A DNA stretch of 64,000 bases from JAWXBM01 sp034440115 (GTDB lineage Bacteria; Pseudomonadota; Gammaproteobacteria; Xanthomonadales; SZUA-36): positions 1 through 64,000 of the forward strand of contig JAWXBM010000117.1 in the NCBI GenBank assembly GCA_034440115.1. The letters run 5' to 3'. Below the pieces are notes generated by a model, which saw nothing but the letters and a program-made list of their open reading frames with translations, did not search any database and was not told the DNA's origin. Positions 8,008 to 16,816 of this stretch are shown here, one piece after another. Numbering within the stretch: the stretch's first letter is position 1; every line of letters starts with the position of its first letter. The position numbers were made by a program, and so were the translations under genes.

Positions 8008-9398
8008 TCAACCTGGATTCTAACGACGCAGTTTATACCCCAACCGAGCTTAACCGCGAAGTGCGCATCCATCTGGAGGCGGGTTTTTCCCGCATCAGCC
8101 TGGAAGGTGAGATTTCCAACCTGGCCAAGCCCGCATCCGGGCATTTGTATTTCAGCCTCAAGGACGATGGCGCCCAGATTCGTTGCGCTATGTTCCGACA
8201 ATCTGCCAGCCGCATCAATTTGCGCGCGGCCAACGGTATGCAAGTACTGGCGCGCGGTAAGATCAGCCTGTACGAGCCTCGCGGCGATTATCAATTCATC
8301 ATTGACAGCCTGCAGGAAGCTGGCGTGGGTTTGCTGCAGCAGCGATTCGAACAGTTGAAACAAAAACTGGAAGTCGAAGGCCTGTTTGCTGCTGAACGCA
8401 AACGACCCTTGCCGAAATTTCCATTGCGAATCGGTGTGATCAGCTCCCCCAGCGGAGCCGTGATACGCGATATATTGCATGTTCTGCAGCGCCGCTGGCC
8501 GGTAGCCGAAGTACGACTCTATGCCTCACCCGTGCAAGGCGCTGAAGCACCTGCTGCTTTGCAAGCCGCCTTGCAACAAGCCAACCGGGAAGATTGGGCA
8601 GAAGTACTGATCATGGCCCGTGGCGGTGGTTCCCTGGAAGACCTGCAGGCGTTCAACGACGAAGCGGTTGCTCGTGCAGTGGCTGATTCCCGACTCCCGT
8701 TGATTTCCGCTGTTGGTCACGAAACCGATTACAGCATCTGTGATTTTGTCGCTGATGTGCGGGCTCCAACGCCTTCTGCGGCGGCTGAAATTGCCACGCC
8801 GGATTGTTCTCAATTACTGCTCGGTCTTGAGCGTACAGCGCGTTTGCTGACCAGCCGCATGCAATATCGTTTGCAGCAAAACGCTCAAAAACTGGATCAT
8901 TTGTCCCATCGCCTGGCACAGCAGCAGCCGGAACTGAAGCTGCGTGGCCAGAGAAAAGAGCTGGCCAGCGCCAGCAGTCAACTGTTGCGCGCCATGCAGC
9001 GTGCCGTGCAGGATCGCAGCAATCGTCTGAAGGCCATGAGTCAGCGATTGAGTCTTTGCCACCCACAGCGGCAGTTAGCCATTCAGACGCAACAATTACA
9101 AACCAGCCAACAGCGGCTGCAACGGGCGGTGCAACAGGGATTGCGGCAGCAGCGGAGCAAGCTGCATGATGTTGCGCGCACTCTGCATGCCATCAGTCCG
9201 CTGGCCACACTGGATCGTGGTTATGCGGTACTCAGCGACGCGGAATCTGGCGCAATGATGAGCCATCGCAAGCATTTTCAACTTGGGCAAAACATCCATA
9301 CACAGTTGGCTGATGGTCGGCTGCGCTGCACGGTCGATCACATCAGCCCTGAAACCTTGTTGGGCATGAACAGCAACGGCGTGGTGGCGGATGATTGA
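7998..9398 (+). CDS. xseA: Exodeoxyribonuclease VII large subunit
   Basis: The 466 aa protein is the large subunit of the single-strand-specific exonuclease ExoVII. An N-terminal OB-fold lies at about 20-110 (ISLEGEISNLAKPASGHLYFSLKD, IRCAMFR). The catalytic domain follows with KRPLPKFPLRIGVISSPSGAVIRDI, ARGGGSLEDLQAFNDE and SAVGHETDYSICDFVADVRAPTPSAAAE. A long glutamine-rich coiled coil and the terminal LDRGYAVL segment complete it. The small subunit xseB is not in the window. The start is leader-poor, and the gene lies head-to-head with the broken amidohydrolase. Confidence 0.96.
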   Translation: MPPFNLDSNDAVYTPTELNREVRIHLEAGFSRISLEGEISNLAKPASGHLYFSLKDDGAQIRCAMFRQSASRINLRAANGMQVLARGKISLYEPRGDYQFIIDSLQEAGVGLLQQRFEQLKQKLEVEGLFAAERKRPLPKFPLRIGVISSPSGAVIRDILHVLQRRWPVAEVRLYASPVQGAEAPAALQAALQQANREDWAEVLIMARGGGSLEDLQAFNDEAVARAVADSRLPLISAVGHETDYSICDFVADVRAPTPSAAAEIATPDCSQLLLGLERTARLLTSRMQYRLQQNAQKLDHLSHRLAQQQPELKLRGQRKELASASSQLLRAMQRAVQDRSNRLKAMSQRLSLCHPQRQLAIQTQQLQTSQQRLQRAVQQGLRQQRSKLHDVARTLHAISPLATLDRGYAVLSDAESGAMMSHRKHFQLGQNIHTQLADGRLRCTVDHISPETLLGMNSNGVVADD

Positions 9399-9451
9399 AA
9401 GAGTTTTCACAGGATTAACCCAAATCGCCGTTCGGCAACGTTGGTATAGGC

Positions 9452-10111
9452 ATGGAAGACAGCATAGGTACTACCGCCAGACCAGCCTTTCGGCCAAGCC
9501 CAGACTTTCTGCCAGACCCGGACTGGCGGCTTGAGCACTGGCCGGTGACGTCTGGCATTGATGAAGCATTGATGCTGGCCTATGCAGCGGGCGATGCAAC
9601 GGCCTTTGACCGTCTGTATGAAAGCTATCGGGGGCCGCTCTATCGCTTTATATTGCGTCAGGTCAAAGATCCGGTCAGCAGCAATGACCTGTACCAGCAA
9701 TGTTGGGAAAAGCTGATCAAAGGCCGCCAAAGCTATCGCGGCAAGTCACCTTTTGCCGCCTGGTTGTTCCGCATTGCCAGGAACACGGTGGTTGACCACT
9801 ATCGCCGCCAGCCAAACCGCCCGGAGCGTGAACTGCCTGAGCTGGCCAGCGAGGCTGCTGGCCCTGAATCCTCTGCCCTGCAAGACGAGACCGCGGACTG
9901 CCTGGCTGCTGCCATAGATGCCCTGCCCGGTGAGCAGCGTGAGGTGGTGTTGTTACGGCTGGAAGCAGGGCTGGACCTGGCCGCCATTGCGGACTTGACG
10001 GGCGTCAACATGGAAACCTGCAAAAGCCGATTGCGTTATGCCCTGGCCAAGTTGAAACAACAGATGCAGGTCAATCCGGAACCGGAGGGTGGACATCATG
10101 TGCCCCGATAA
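9452..10111 (+). CDS. ECF-type RNA polymerase sigma factor
   Basis: The 219 aa protein has sigma region 2 at about 45-115 (DRLYESYRGPLYRFILRQVKD, CWEKLIKGRQSYRGKSPFAAWLFRIARNTVVDHYRR). Region 4 lies at about 150-205 (IDALPGEQREVVLLRLEAGLDLAAIADLTGVNMETCKSRLRYALAKLKQQ). The 40-residue N-terminal extension is rich in proline and aromatic residues. The next gene overlaps its end by 14 nt and encodes a single-pass membrane protein, probably its anti-sigma factor. The regulon cannot be read from the sequence. Confidence 0.9.
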   Translation: MEDSIGTTARPAFRPSPDFLPDPDWRLEHWPVTSGIDEALMLAYAAGDATAFDRLYESYRGPLYRFILRQVKDPVSSNDLYQQCWEKLIKGRQSYRGKSPFAAWLFRIARNTVVDHYRRQPNRPERELPELASEAAGPESSALQDETADCLAAAIDALPGEQREVVLLRLEAGLDLAAIADLTGVNMETCKSRLRYALAKLKQQMQVNPEPEGGHHVPR

Positions 10112-10844
10112 GCTATACCCAAAGGGTGAAGATTTGCTGCGCGATCTGGACCAGTTGCAAGCCAGGCAAGTCCTGTCGGACATCGAACCACCGGCAATGA
10201 TTGACCAGGCGGTGCGTAATATGGCCCGGCGCGCAGTGCAAAACCAGGCGTACCAGAAGGTGCAGAGGCAGGTGCTGGGGCAGCGCTCTCCCCTGGCGGG
10301 CAAGCTGGGCTGGATTGCAGGGCTGGCGACCACGTCAATCGCTGTTATTGCGCTGGGCATCTCGCTGGTGCAAGCACCAGCGACACCGAATCTTGCTGAT
10401 CCTGCCTTTAAAGCGAAAAAGGAAGAGAGCCACCTCCAAGCAGAAAAAACCAACGACGCCTTGCAGTCTGCTGCTTCCGTGCGGGCCGAGTCGGCAGATC
10501 AACCCGCACGGGCAGTCGATCGTTCCGCGAGCCTGGAGGTGATGAAGCAAGCTGCTGAAGCTATGGTGTCTCCCCCGCAAACGTCATTGATTACGTCATC
10601 GGCTGAATCACCGGCTGAATCAGCGGATTTGGCCAGACTCAGTGAAGAAGTTTTTGCCGATTCAGCAGACAATCTGCAACAGGCCGACAACGACTCGGCG
10701 CAAGCATGGCTGGATTTAATCCAGCAGTTGCACGATCAGGGCCTGACCATTGAAGCGACCGAGCAATTATACGCCTTTGCGCAAGATCATCCGGACTATC
10801 CTTTACCCGGCTGGGCCTTAGCTCTGCAGCAGGCGGAACAATGA
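10098..10844 (+). CDS. Putative anti-sigma factor, single-pass membrane protein
   Basis: The start MCPDKLYPKG is preferred over an upstream GTG at 10089 because GGAGGG (10084-10089) lies 8 nt before this ATG. The protein has 248 aa. About 75 cytoplasmic residues with basic helices come first, then one transmembrane helix at about 77-98 (WIAGLATTSIAVIALGISLV). A long Ala/Ser/Glu-rich, low-complexity periplasmic part follows, ending in a helical region (AWLDLIQQLHDQGLTIEATEQLYAFAQDHP). No ZAS zinc motif is visible. The anti-sigma role is inferred from topology and from the 14-nt overlap with the sigma gene. Confidence 0.6.
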   Translation: MCPDKLYPKGEDLLRDLDQLQARQVLSDIEPPAMIDQAVRNMARRAVQNQAYQKVQRQVLGQRSPLAGKLGWIAGLATTSIAVIALGISLVQAPATPNLADPAFKAKKEESHLQAEKTNDALQSAASVRAESADQPARAVDRSASLEVMKQAAEAMVSPPQTSLITSSAESPAESADLARLSEEVFADSADNLQQADNDSAQAWLDLIQQLHDQGLTIEATEQLYAFAQDHPDYPLPGWALALQQAEQ

Positions 10845-10860
10845 CAAAAGAACCTGGGCC

Positions 10861-11442
10861 ATGCTGAGCCTGGAAGAAACGATTACTGCCGAGTATGTGC
10901 TCAAGAAAAGTCGTTTTGTGGTGCATTGCGCACCGGTAGCTGATCTGGCTGCCACGCTGGCTTTTTATGCGACCGTGGCAGACCCGGCAGCCGCACATAA
11001 TTGCTGGGCCTGGAAGCTGGAACATACGCAGCGCTCCAATGATGATGGTGAGCCGGCAGGCACGGCGGGCAAACCCATACTGGCAGCGATTGAAGGCAAA
11101 AATCTCAGCCAGGTCATGGTGGTAGTGACGCGCTACTTTGGCGGCATCATGCTGGGCGTTGGCGGACTGGTGCGGGCCTATGGCGGTTGCGCGGCACGCT
11201 GCCTCGACCAGGCCAAACTGTTGCAGCATCACCCCAGTTGCCGATGCCGTATCGAAGCGGCTTTTGAGCATACTGGAGCTGTGCATGCCGCAGCGGATGC
11301 CTGCGAGGCGCTGATACTTGAAGAAAATTTCGAGCCTGATGGATTGCGATTGTTGCTGGAAGTCAGGTTGGATCGACTACGCCTACTGCAAAGCCGGTTA
11401 CGCGACGGTACTCGCGGTAGCGCCAACCTCAAGCGACTTTGA
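10861..11442 (+). CDS. YigZ/IMPACT family protein
   Basis: The 193 aa protein matches the UPF0029 family. The IMPACT N-terminal domain has the conserved KKSRFVVHCAP, AAHNCWAWKL, NDDGEPAGTAGKPIL and the signature VVVTRYFGGIMLGVGGLVRAYGG. The C-terminal DUF1949 ferredoxin-like part follows, here somewhat divergent. E. coli YigZ and eukaryotic IMPACT bind nucleic acid or translation factors; the bacterial function is poorly defined. It starts 16 nt after the anti-sigma gene and could be co-transcribed. The stop lies 7 nt from that of the convergent reductase gene. Confidence 0.9.
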   Translation: MLSLEETITAEYVLKKSRFVVHCAPVADLAATLAFYATVADPAAAHNCWAWKLEHTQRSNDDGEPAGTAGKPILAAIEGKNLSQVMVVVTRYFGGIMLGVGGLVRAYGGCAARCLDQAKLLQHHPSCRCRIEAAFEHTGAVHAAADACEALILEENFEPDGLRLLLEVRLDRLRLLQSRLRDGTRGSANLKRL

Positions 11443-11449
11443 TTGCAAC

Positions 11450-12526
11450 TCAGGACTTATCAGCAATGACCTGGCCGATGGACATAGTGACTCCGGGCAG
11501 GGTTTGCGCGTAAGCGGCCCCCATCAACATCGATGGTGTGTAAAAACCCCCTTCCACATCGTTCTGCAGCAAATGGGCGGCGATTCCCAGGCTGGCAATC
11601 ACCGTCAGGTCATAACCGTTTGGAGTGGTCATGGTGCCACTGACCGTGCGTCCATCCGCGCTCTTCACCTGCCCCCACAACTGCGCATCGGTATTTTGCC
11701 GGCGCGCATCATTCGGGCCTTTGACTGAACGTTCAACACGCTTTTTCATGAAATTCTGCACCATGGCTGTGCCCAGCAAAGGCTGCAGCCAACGCATGCG
11801 CTGCAAGCGCCGTATGGTGGCGGGCGGTACCGACATATACACCTCGATATCCGGCACTCCAGTACTGATATAGGCGGTAAAGACATCGCCCCAGGGTATG
11901 GTCATGGCCATGCGTTCACCATGAGCAAAGGGTATGGAACGTGATTTCCAGGCCAAAGGTACTTTGGTCAATTTGCCGTCCTTGCGTATCGCCCCGCCCC
12001 TCGCCAGCCCTTCGGTGCTGGTCTTGGCGGTGCCTGGACTGGGTCCACCGCCCGCTTCAAAAGCCAGGCAGAGTTCGATCGCCGCCGGCAAGGCTTGTAC
12101 CAGGCTTGCTGCCAGGCAATCTGACGGCACCACATCAAAACCCACGCCCGGGATCAACACCACATCCGCCCGACGTGCTGCGTCTGCTTGTTTATGTGCA
12201 TTGGCAAACACCGATATCTCGCCGGTGATATCGAGGTAGTGCACGCCTGCTGCCAGACAGGCAGCTATCATCGGTTGGCTGGTGGCAGAAAAAGGCCCGG
12301 CGCAATGCAGCACCAGGCGGCAATCAGCCAGGTTCTCAACCACCTCAGCGCTGGATTTCAGATCAAATACACGAGCCTCCAAACCCATTTCTGCGGCCAG
12401 TTCAGCCAGTGCTGCGGCATTACGTCCGGCCAGGATCGGACTCATGCCGCGCTTGACGGCTTCCAGCACCGTCAGTCGGCCGGTATAACCGTTGGCGCCG
12501 TAAATCATCCATTGTTGCCGTTTCAC
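11450..12526 (-). CDS. Saccharopine-dehydrogenase-like / trans-acting enoyl reductase family oxidoreductase
   Basis: The GTG start at 12526 (MKRQQWMIYGANGYTGRL) is chosen because AGGAG lies 9 nt upstream and the GTG overlaps the TGA of the preceding dehydrogenase gene. This gives 358 aa. The N-terminal Rossmann motif GANGYTGRL and the following AGRNAAALAELA, VLHCAGPFSATSQPM and HYLDITGEISVF define the saccharopine-dehydrogenase-like NAD(P)-binding family. Bacterial members act on varied lipid or polyketide substrates, and true saccharopine dehydrogenase activity is unlikely. It is the third gene of an overlapping operon with a regulator and a short-chain dehydrogenase. Confidence 0.85.
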   Translation of the reverse strand: MKRQQWMIYGANGYTGRLTVLEAVKRGMSPILAGRNAAALAELAAEMGLEARVFDLKSSAEVVENLADCRLVLHCAGPFSATSQPMIAACLAAGVHYLDITGEISVFANAHKQADAARRADVVLIPGVGFDVVPSDCLAASLVQALPAAIELCLAFEAGGGPSPGTAKTSTEGLARGGAIRKDGKLTKVPLAWKSRSIPFAHGERMAMTIPWGDVFTAYISTGVPDIEVYMSVPPATIRRLQRMRWLQPLLGTAMVQNFMKKRVERSVKGPNDARRQNTDAQLWGQVKSADGRTVSGTMTTPNGYDLTVIASLGIAAHLLQNDVEGGFYTPSMLMGAAYAQTLPGVTMSIGQVIADKS

Positions 12527-13368
12527 GATTTTCTGCTCCTGGCCAAGCGCGACATTGCAATGATCCGACGGTAATAACGTGTAGGCCAAAATCGCTTCAT
12601 ACGCAGAGCCCAAAGGGTTTTCGGATGCGTCAGTACCATGAACTGATTGTTCTGCATGGCGGTGAAAACCGTTTCGGCCACGTCAGCAGCAGTCACAGGA
12701 GAATGCTTCATCCAGCGCTCCACAGTTTTTCGCATATCATTCTCAGTAGAACGAAAGGACTCCAATAAATTGGTGGCCACAAAGGACGGACAAACTACCG
12801 ACACACCCACACCACTGCCATCGAGCTCAGTCAGCAAATGCTCAGACAGAGCGATCACGGCAGCCTTGGCCGTGCCATAGGCTGACAGGCCCGGCATGGC
12901 GCTGAAGCCGGCAAAAGAGGCAATGTTGATGATATGAGCCAGCCTTCCGGCTGCACCTTCCTGGCGCAGCCCTGGCAGAAAGCGGTGACAACCCCGCACC
13001 ACGCCCAGCAGGTCGATATCGATGACCCACTGCCAGTCATCCAGCGAAGTTTCCTCGCATAGACCAGACGCAGCGACACCAGCATTGTTGATGATTACGT
13101 TAACCGGGCCCCACTGCTGTTCAACCAGTGCGCCAACACGTTGCCAATCTTCGTTACGGGTGGTGTCCAGTTCGGCAGGCAAGCTGGTGTTTCCGCCAGC
13201 CGTCAATTCATCGCTGACCTGCTGGGCACGTTGTGCATTGATATCGGTAACCGCCACCCGGAATCCGGCACGTGCAAAACGCCGCGCCATGGCCGCACCC
13301 AAGCCGCTACCCGCTCCCGTGATCAGAACAACCGAAGCCGAACTCTCCCTGATATTCGCGTCGGTCAA
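12523..13368 (-). CDS. Short-chain dehydrogenase/reductase (SDR)
   Basis: This is a classical SDR of 281 aa. The cofactor motif VLITGAGSGLGAAMARRFA is followed by VIINNAGVA, catalytic Ser in NIASFAGFSAMPG and the YGTAK catalytic Tyr-Lys. A C-terminal extension has a basic helix (RMKRFWPTRYYRRII). That tail and the operon neighbour (an enoyl-reductase-like protein) suggest a lipid or fatty-acyl substrate, but none can be named. The start overlaps the regulator stop by 4 nt (ATGA). Confidence 0.92.
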   Translation of the reverse strand: MTDANIRESSASVVLITGAGSGLGAAMARRFARAGFRVAVTDINAQRAQQVSDELTAGGNTSLPAELDTTRNEDWQRVGALVEQQWGPVNVIINNAGVAASGLCEETSLDDWQWVIDIDLLGVVRGCHRFLPGLRQEGAAGRLAHIINIASFAGFSAMPGLSAYGTAKAAVIALSEHLLTELDGSGVGVSVVCPSFVATNLLESFRSTENDMRKTVERWMKHSPVTAADVAETVFTAMQNNQFMVLTHPKTLWALRMKRFWPTRYYRRIIAMSRLARSRKS

Positions 13369-13856
13369 AATAAACTGCCTTGATCGGTGGCGGATGGCCC
13401 ATCCTGTTTGTCATCTTTTTCGCCATCTTTCTTTCTGGCTCTTTTGACTTCATCGTCGTCAGCCTTTTTGTCATCTGTCTCGGCTTCTGGTTGATCTTTA
13501 ATGGATTTCTTGGTGGTGGCTTTCACCGGCTTTGATCGGTCTTCCGCCGCCTTCTGGACAACGACATTTTCTGCCTCACGATCCCCGGATATCAGCAAGG
13601 CCAACAATTTGCCCACAGAACAATGGGCTTCCAATGGATGGCGCAAATACTTGCGGGTATTGATCTGGTAATGATTACAACGGCCATGTTTGCTGACCTG
13701 AACGATTCCCGACTTTTGCAATTCCCGCAGGATATTCTGCACCGCTCGTTCGGTAATGCCTACTTCAGCGGCAACATCCCTGAGCCGGGCTTCATTATTG
13801 TTCGCCAGACAAACCAGAACGTGCCCGTGGTTGCTGAATAAAGTCCATTCACTCAT
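13365..13856 (-). CDS. Winged-helix transcriptional regulator with charged tail
   Basis: The 163 aa protein has a MarR/ArsR-like winged helix at residues 1-75. Helix 2-turn-helix 3 reads ARLRDVAAEVGITERAVQNILRELQKSGIV and the wing is VSKHGRCNHYQIN. Residues 85-163 are low-complexity and strongly charged (Lys/Asp/Glu) and probably disordered. It heads an overlapping operon with the SDR and the reductase and probably controls it. A strong promoter lies at 13924-13952 with a palindrome just downstream. Confidence 0.8.
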   Translation of the reverse strand: MSEWTLFSNHGHVLVCLANNNEARLRDVAAEVGITERAVQNILRELQKSGIVQVSKHGRCNHYQINTRKYLRHPLEAHCSVGKLLALLISGDREAENVVVQKAAEDRSKPVKATTKKSIKDQPEAETDDKKADDDEVKRARKKDGEKDDKQDGPSATDQGSLF

Positions 13857-13903
13857 GACAGCCTCTCTTTAGCAGCAGCCCGATAGCATTCAGAAATTTG
13901 TGC

Positions 13904-13952
13904 TTGAATTCAAATATCGATGAATTATATTTCGTGTTTACAGCTTCTTCAA
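13904..13952 (-). promoter_or_regulatory. Promoter and candidate operator of the regulator-SDR-reductase operon
   Basis: On the - strand the -35 TTGAAG (13952-13947) and a perfect -10 TATAAT (13929-13924) are 17 nt apart. The 10-bp palindrome TTGAATTCAA (13904-13913) covers the first transcribed bases and could be bound by the winged-helix protein encoded first in the operon. Confidence 0.55.
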
Positions 13953-13976
13953 TGAGAGTTTAATTCGACTCTGGAA

Positions 13977-16016
13977 TCAGAAAGTTGTAGCCAGCTCCGT
14001 ACCCTGCAAGATAGCCCTCTTGGCATCCAGTTCCGCCGCAAAGTCGGCACCACCAATCAGATGCACTTCGATGCCGGCATCCAGCAAAGGCTGTTGCAGC
14101 TCCCGGCGCGATTCCTGCCCGGCACAGATCACCACGTGGTCAACCTTCATCACACTGGATTTGCCGTCGATCTGGATGTGCAGCCCAGCATCGTCGATGC
14201 GCTGATAACTCACGCCCGGCAGCATATGCACACCGCGGTGCTGTAACTCCAGCCGGTGCGCCCAGCCGGTGGTTTTGCCCAGGTCTTTGCCAAGCTTGGT
14301 GGTTTTGCGTTGCATGAGGAAAATTTCACGTGGTGACCGCGTTACGTCCGGCTTGACATCAGCCACACCGCCGCGTGCCTGCAGGCTCATATCGATGCCC
14401 CAGTTACGGCTGAACTCCTCTGCAGTGGGAAATTGCAAAGGGTCCTTGGCGGCTTGTGACAGGAATTCGGCCACGTCAAAACCAATACCGCCAGCACCCA
14501 TAATGGCCACCCGCGAACCGACCTGCACGGTGCCATTAAGCACATCCAGATAACTCACCGACTTGGGGTGATCGATACCATCGATCGCAGGATTTCTGGG
14601 CCTTACACCGGTAGCCAGTACCACGCTGTCGAAACCCATCAGCGTGGCTTCATCCGCCCGCGTAGCCAGGCGCACATCCACCCCGGTGAGCTCCAGTTGG
14701 CGGGCAAAATAGCCAATGGTTTCGTGGAACTCCTCTTTGCCCGGTATGCGCTTGGCCAGGTTGAATTGGCCGCCAATCTGATCGGCTGCCTCAAACAGGC
14801 TGACTTTGTGGCCGCGTTTTGCCGCCGTTACGGCGCAAGCCAGGCCGGCTGGTCCTGATCCAACCACGGCAATGCGTTTGGGCTTGGTGGTGGGTAGAAC
14901 ATTCAGCTCGGTTTCGCGACAGGCACGCGGATTCACCAGGCAACTGGCCAGTTGGCGGGTAAAGGTATGATCCAGGCAAGCCTGGTTGCAGGCGATACAG
15001 ACATTGATTTCATCCGCCCGGTTTTCACGCGCTTTGCGCACAAATTCGGCATCGGCCAGCAGCGGCCGGGCCATGGAAACCATGTCGGCATCACCGCGGG
15101 CCAGCACCTGTTCCGCGACTGGCGCGGTGTTGATGCGGTTGGTGGTAATCAAAGGCACTTTAACCGAGCCCATCATGCGCTTGGTAACCCAAGTGAATCC
15201 GGCCCGGGGCACCATGGTGGCAATGGTGGGAATACGCGCTTCATGCCAGCCGATGCCGGTATTGATCAGGGTCGCACCTGCCGCTTCTACGGCCTGTGCC
15301 TGGGCTACAATCTCATCCCAACTGTTACCATCCGGCAACAGGTCCAGCATGGACAAGCGATAGATGATGATAAAATCCTTGCCTACCGCTGCACGAATAC
15401 GGCTGACAATTTCCACCGCGATGCGGTAACGGGCTGCGGCCGGCCCACCCCATTGATCCTTGCGTTTGTTCACGCGCGGCGTGGTGAATTCGTTGATGAA
15501 ATAACCTTCCGAACCCATAACCTCAACGCCATCGTAACCCGCTTCACGCGCATAGCGGGCAGCCCGCACGAAGCCGCGTATTTCCCGCTCTACGCCACGG
15601 GCAGACAGTGCTTTGGGTTTGAACTTCGAAATAGGTGCCTGAATGGCGCTGGGTGCCACGCTCAAAGGGTGGTAACCGTAGCGGCCTGCATGCAGAATTT
15701 GCATGCAAATACGGCCATCCGCCTGATGCACCGCGTCGGTTATTTGCCGATGTTGGCGCGGCTGCCAGGGAAACATCATGCTGGACGAGAACGGCGCTAA
15801 AGCGCCACGTAAGGTAGGTGCAAAACCACCCGTCACAATCAGGCCCACCTCACCTGTAGCACGCTCGGCAAAATAGCGTGCCAACCTCGGAAAATCCTTG
15901 GCACGGTCTTCCAGGCCGGTGTGCATGCTGCCCATTAACACGCGGTTCCTGAGCTGAACAAAGCCCAGATCCAGGGGTGCCAACAAGTGTGGAAATTTTA
16001 TCGTTTGGGTCGTCAT
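13977..16016 (-). CDS. fadH: NADPH-dependent 2,4-dienoyl-CoA reductase
   Basis: FadH removes double bonds from polyunsaturated acyl-CoAs during beta-oxidation. The 679 aa protein has the N-terminal old-yellow-enzyme FMN barrel (FPHLLAPLDLGFVQLRNRVLMGSMHTGLED, LQILHAGRYGYHP, GYDGVEVMGSEGYFINEF). The 4Fe-4S cysteines follow in CIACNQACLDHTF and LASCLVNPRAC. The FAD domain has IAVVGSGPAGLACAVTAAKRGH and a second Rossmann segment, VAIMGAGGIGFDVAEFL. The start overlaps the mtiP stop by 4 nt, making it the last gene of the rlmD-nagZ-hpt-mtiP-fadH run. Confidence 0.95.
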   Translation of the reverse strand: MTTQTIKFPHLLAPLDLGFVQLRNRVLMGSMHTGLEDRAKDFPRLARYFAERATGEVGLIVTGGFAPTLRGALAPFSSSMMFPWQPRQHRQITDAVHQADGRICMQILHAGRYGYHPLSVAPSAIQAPISKFKPKALSARGVEREIRGFVRAARYAREAGYDGVEVMGSEGYFINEFTTPRVNKRKDQWGGPAAARYRIAVEIVSRIRAAVGKDFIIIYRLSMLDLLPDGNSWDEIVAQAQAVEAAGATLINTGIGWHEARIPTIATMVPRAGFTWVTKRMMGSVKVPLITTNRINTAPVAEQVLARGDADMVSMARPLLADAEFVRKARENRADEINVCIACNQACLDHTFTRQLASCLVNPRACRETELNVLPTTKPKRIAVVGSGPAGLACAVTAAKRGHKVSLFEAADQIGGQFNLAKRIPGKEEFHETIGYFARQLELTGVDVRLATRADEATLMGFDSVVLATGVRPRNPAIDGIDHPKSVSYLDVLNGTVQVGSRVAIMGAGGIGFDVAEFLSQAAKDPLQFPTAEEFSRNWGIDMSLQARGGVADVKPDVTRSPREIFLMQRKTTKLGKDLGKTTGWAHRLELQHRGVHMLPGVSYQRIDDAGLHIQIDGKSSVMKVDHVVICAGQESRRELQQPLLDAGIEVHLIGGADFAAELDAKRAILQGTELATTF

Positions 16017-16816
16017 ACTGATTTTCCTGCTTGGGCCAATTGACCCGCCAGAGCCTGCACCAACTGACGCACACGCTGCATGGGTTCGTGCAGACTTTCT
16101 GCAATATTGTCTTCAGACAAGGGCTGATCCTTGATGCCTGCAGCGAAATTTGAAACCACAGCCAGGCCGGCGTAATCCAGTCCCAGTTCGCGGGCCAGCG
16201 CAGCTTCTGGCAAAGCTGTCATGCCGGCGATATCACAACCATCCTGTGCCGCCCGACGCACTTCAGCGGCAGTTTCCAGTCGTGGCCCCTGGAACACGCC
16301 CAGGCAGGCTTTGTCCAGCAGCGCGATGCCTTCCGTTGCGGCCGCAGCCAGCAGAGCCAGGCGCAGCGGTCCCGCAAAAGGCCAGGTAAAATCCACGTGT
16401 TGCAGGGGCACATCAACCGAATCACTGAAGCTATGCTGCCGGCCCCAGGTGTAATCGATCAATTGATCAGGCGCTGCCAAGGCACCGGGACTATAGACTC
16501 CGCCCATACCACCAACGGCGTAGACGCCCAAAACGTGGTCGGCACCCGCTTCTTTCAGAGCCCAGATGTTGGCGCGGTAATTGACTTTATGTGGTGGAAA
16601 TCGATGCGGGCTGCCATGTCTTGGCAGAAACAGGATGCGCAGCGGCTCTGTAGCCAGCATCTGCACCGCCCCAGAAGCAGCGCCGTAGGGGGTATCGATT
16701 TCCAGAGTTTCCGCAGCACCGCTGAACTCATTCAGCCCGGTACCGCCAATCAGAGCCAGGGTGCAGGGTTTCGGCACTGGCTGTCGATCTGTCAGTTCAG
16801 GCGCAATTCCAGGCAT
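16013..16816 (-). CDS. Probable S-methyl-5'-thioinosine phosphorylase
   Basis: The start MPGIAPELTDRQ is chosen because its ATG overlaps the hpt stop (TAATG). This gives 267 aa, and the frame open upstream is hpt sequence read in another phase. The purine nucleoside phosphorylase family-2 motifs are LALIGGTGLNEF, LPRHGSPHRFPPHKVNYRANIWAL, QLIDYTWGR and FQGPRLETAAE. Wording is close to Pseudomonas PA3004, an MTI phosphorylase, which also neighbours nagZ. Cleavage of methylthioinosine would feed hypoxanthine to the Hpt enzyme encoded directly upstream. Substrate choice between MTA and MTI is inferred. Confidence 0.85.
   Translation of the reverse strand: MPGIAPELTDRQPVPKPCTLALIGGTGLNEFSGAAETLEIDTPYGAASGAVQMLATEPLRILFLPRHGSPHRFPPHKVNYRANIWALKEAGADHVLGVYAVGGMGGVYSPGALAAPDQLIDYTWGRQHSFSDSVDVPLQHVDFTWPFAGPLRLALLAAAATEGIALLDKACLGVFQGPRLETAAEVRRAAQDGCDIAGMTALPEAALARELGLDYAGLAVVSNFAAGIKDQPLSEDNIAESLHEPMQRVRQLVQALAGQLAQAGKSV

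Noticed and set aside
11443..11449. Terminator between convergent YigZ and reductase genes
   Set aside because: The gap is 7 nt and no hairpin with a U-tract is visible.
14952..15800. 282-codon ORF on the + strand
   Set aside because: It lies entirely antisense to fadH, whose family motifs are unambiguous; the translation resembles no protein family.
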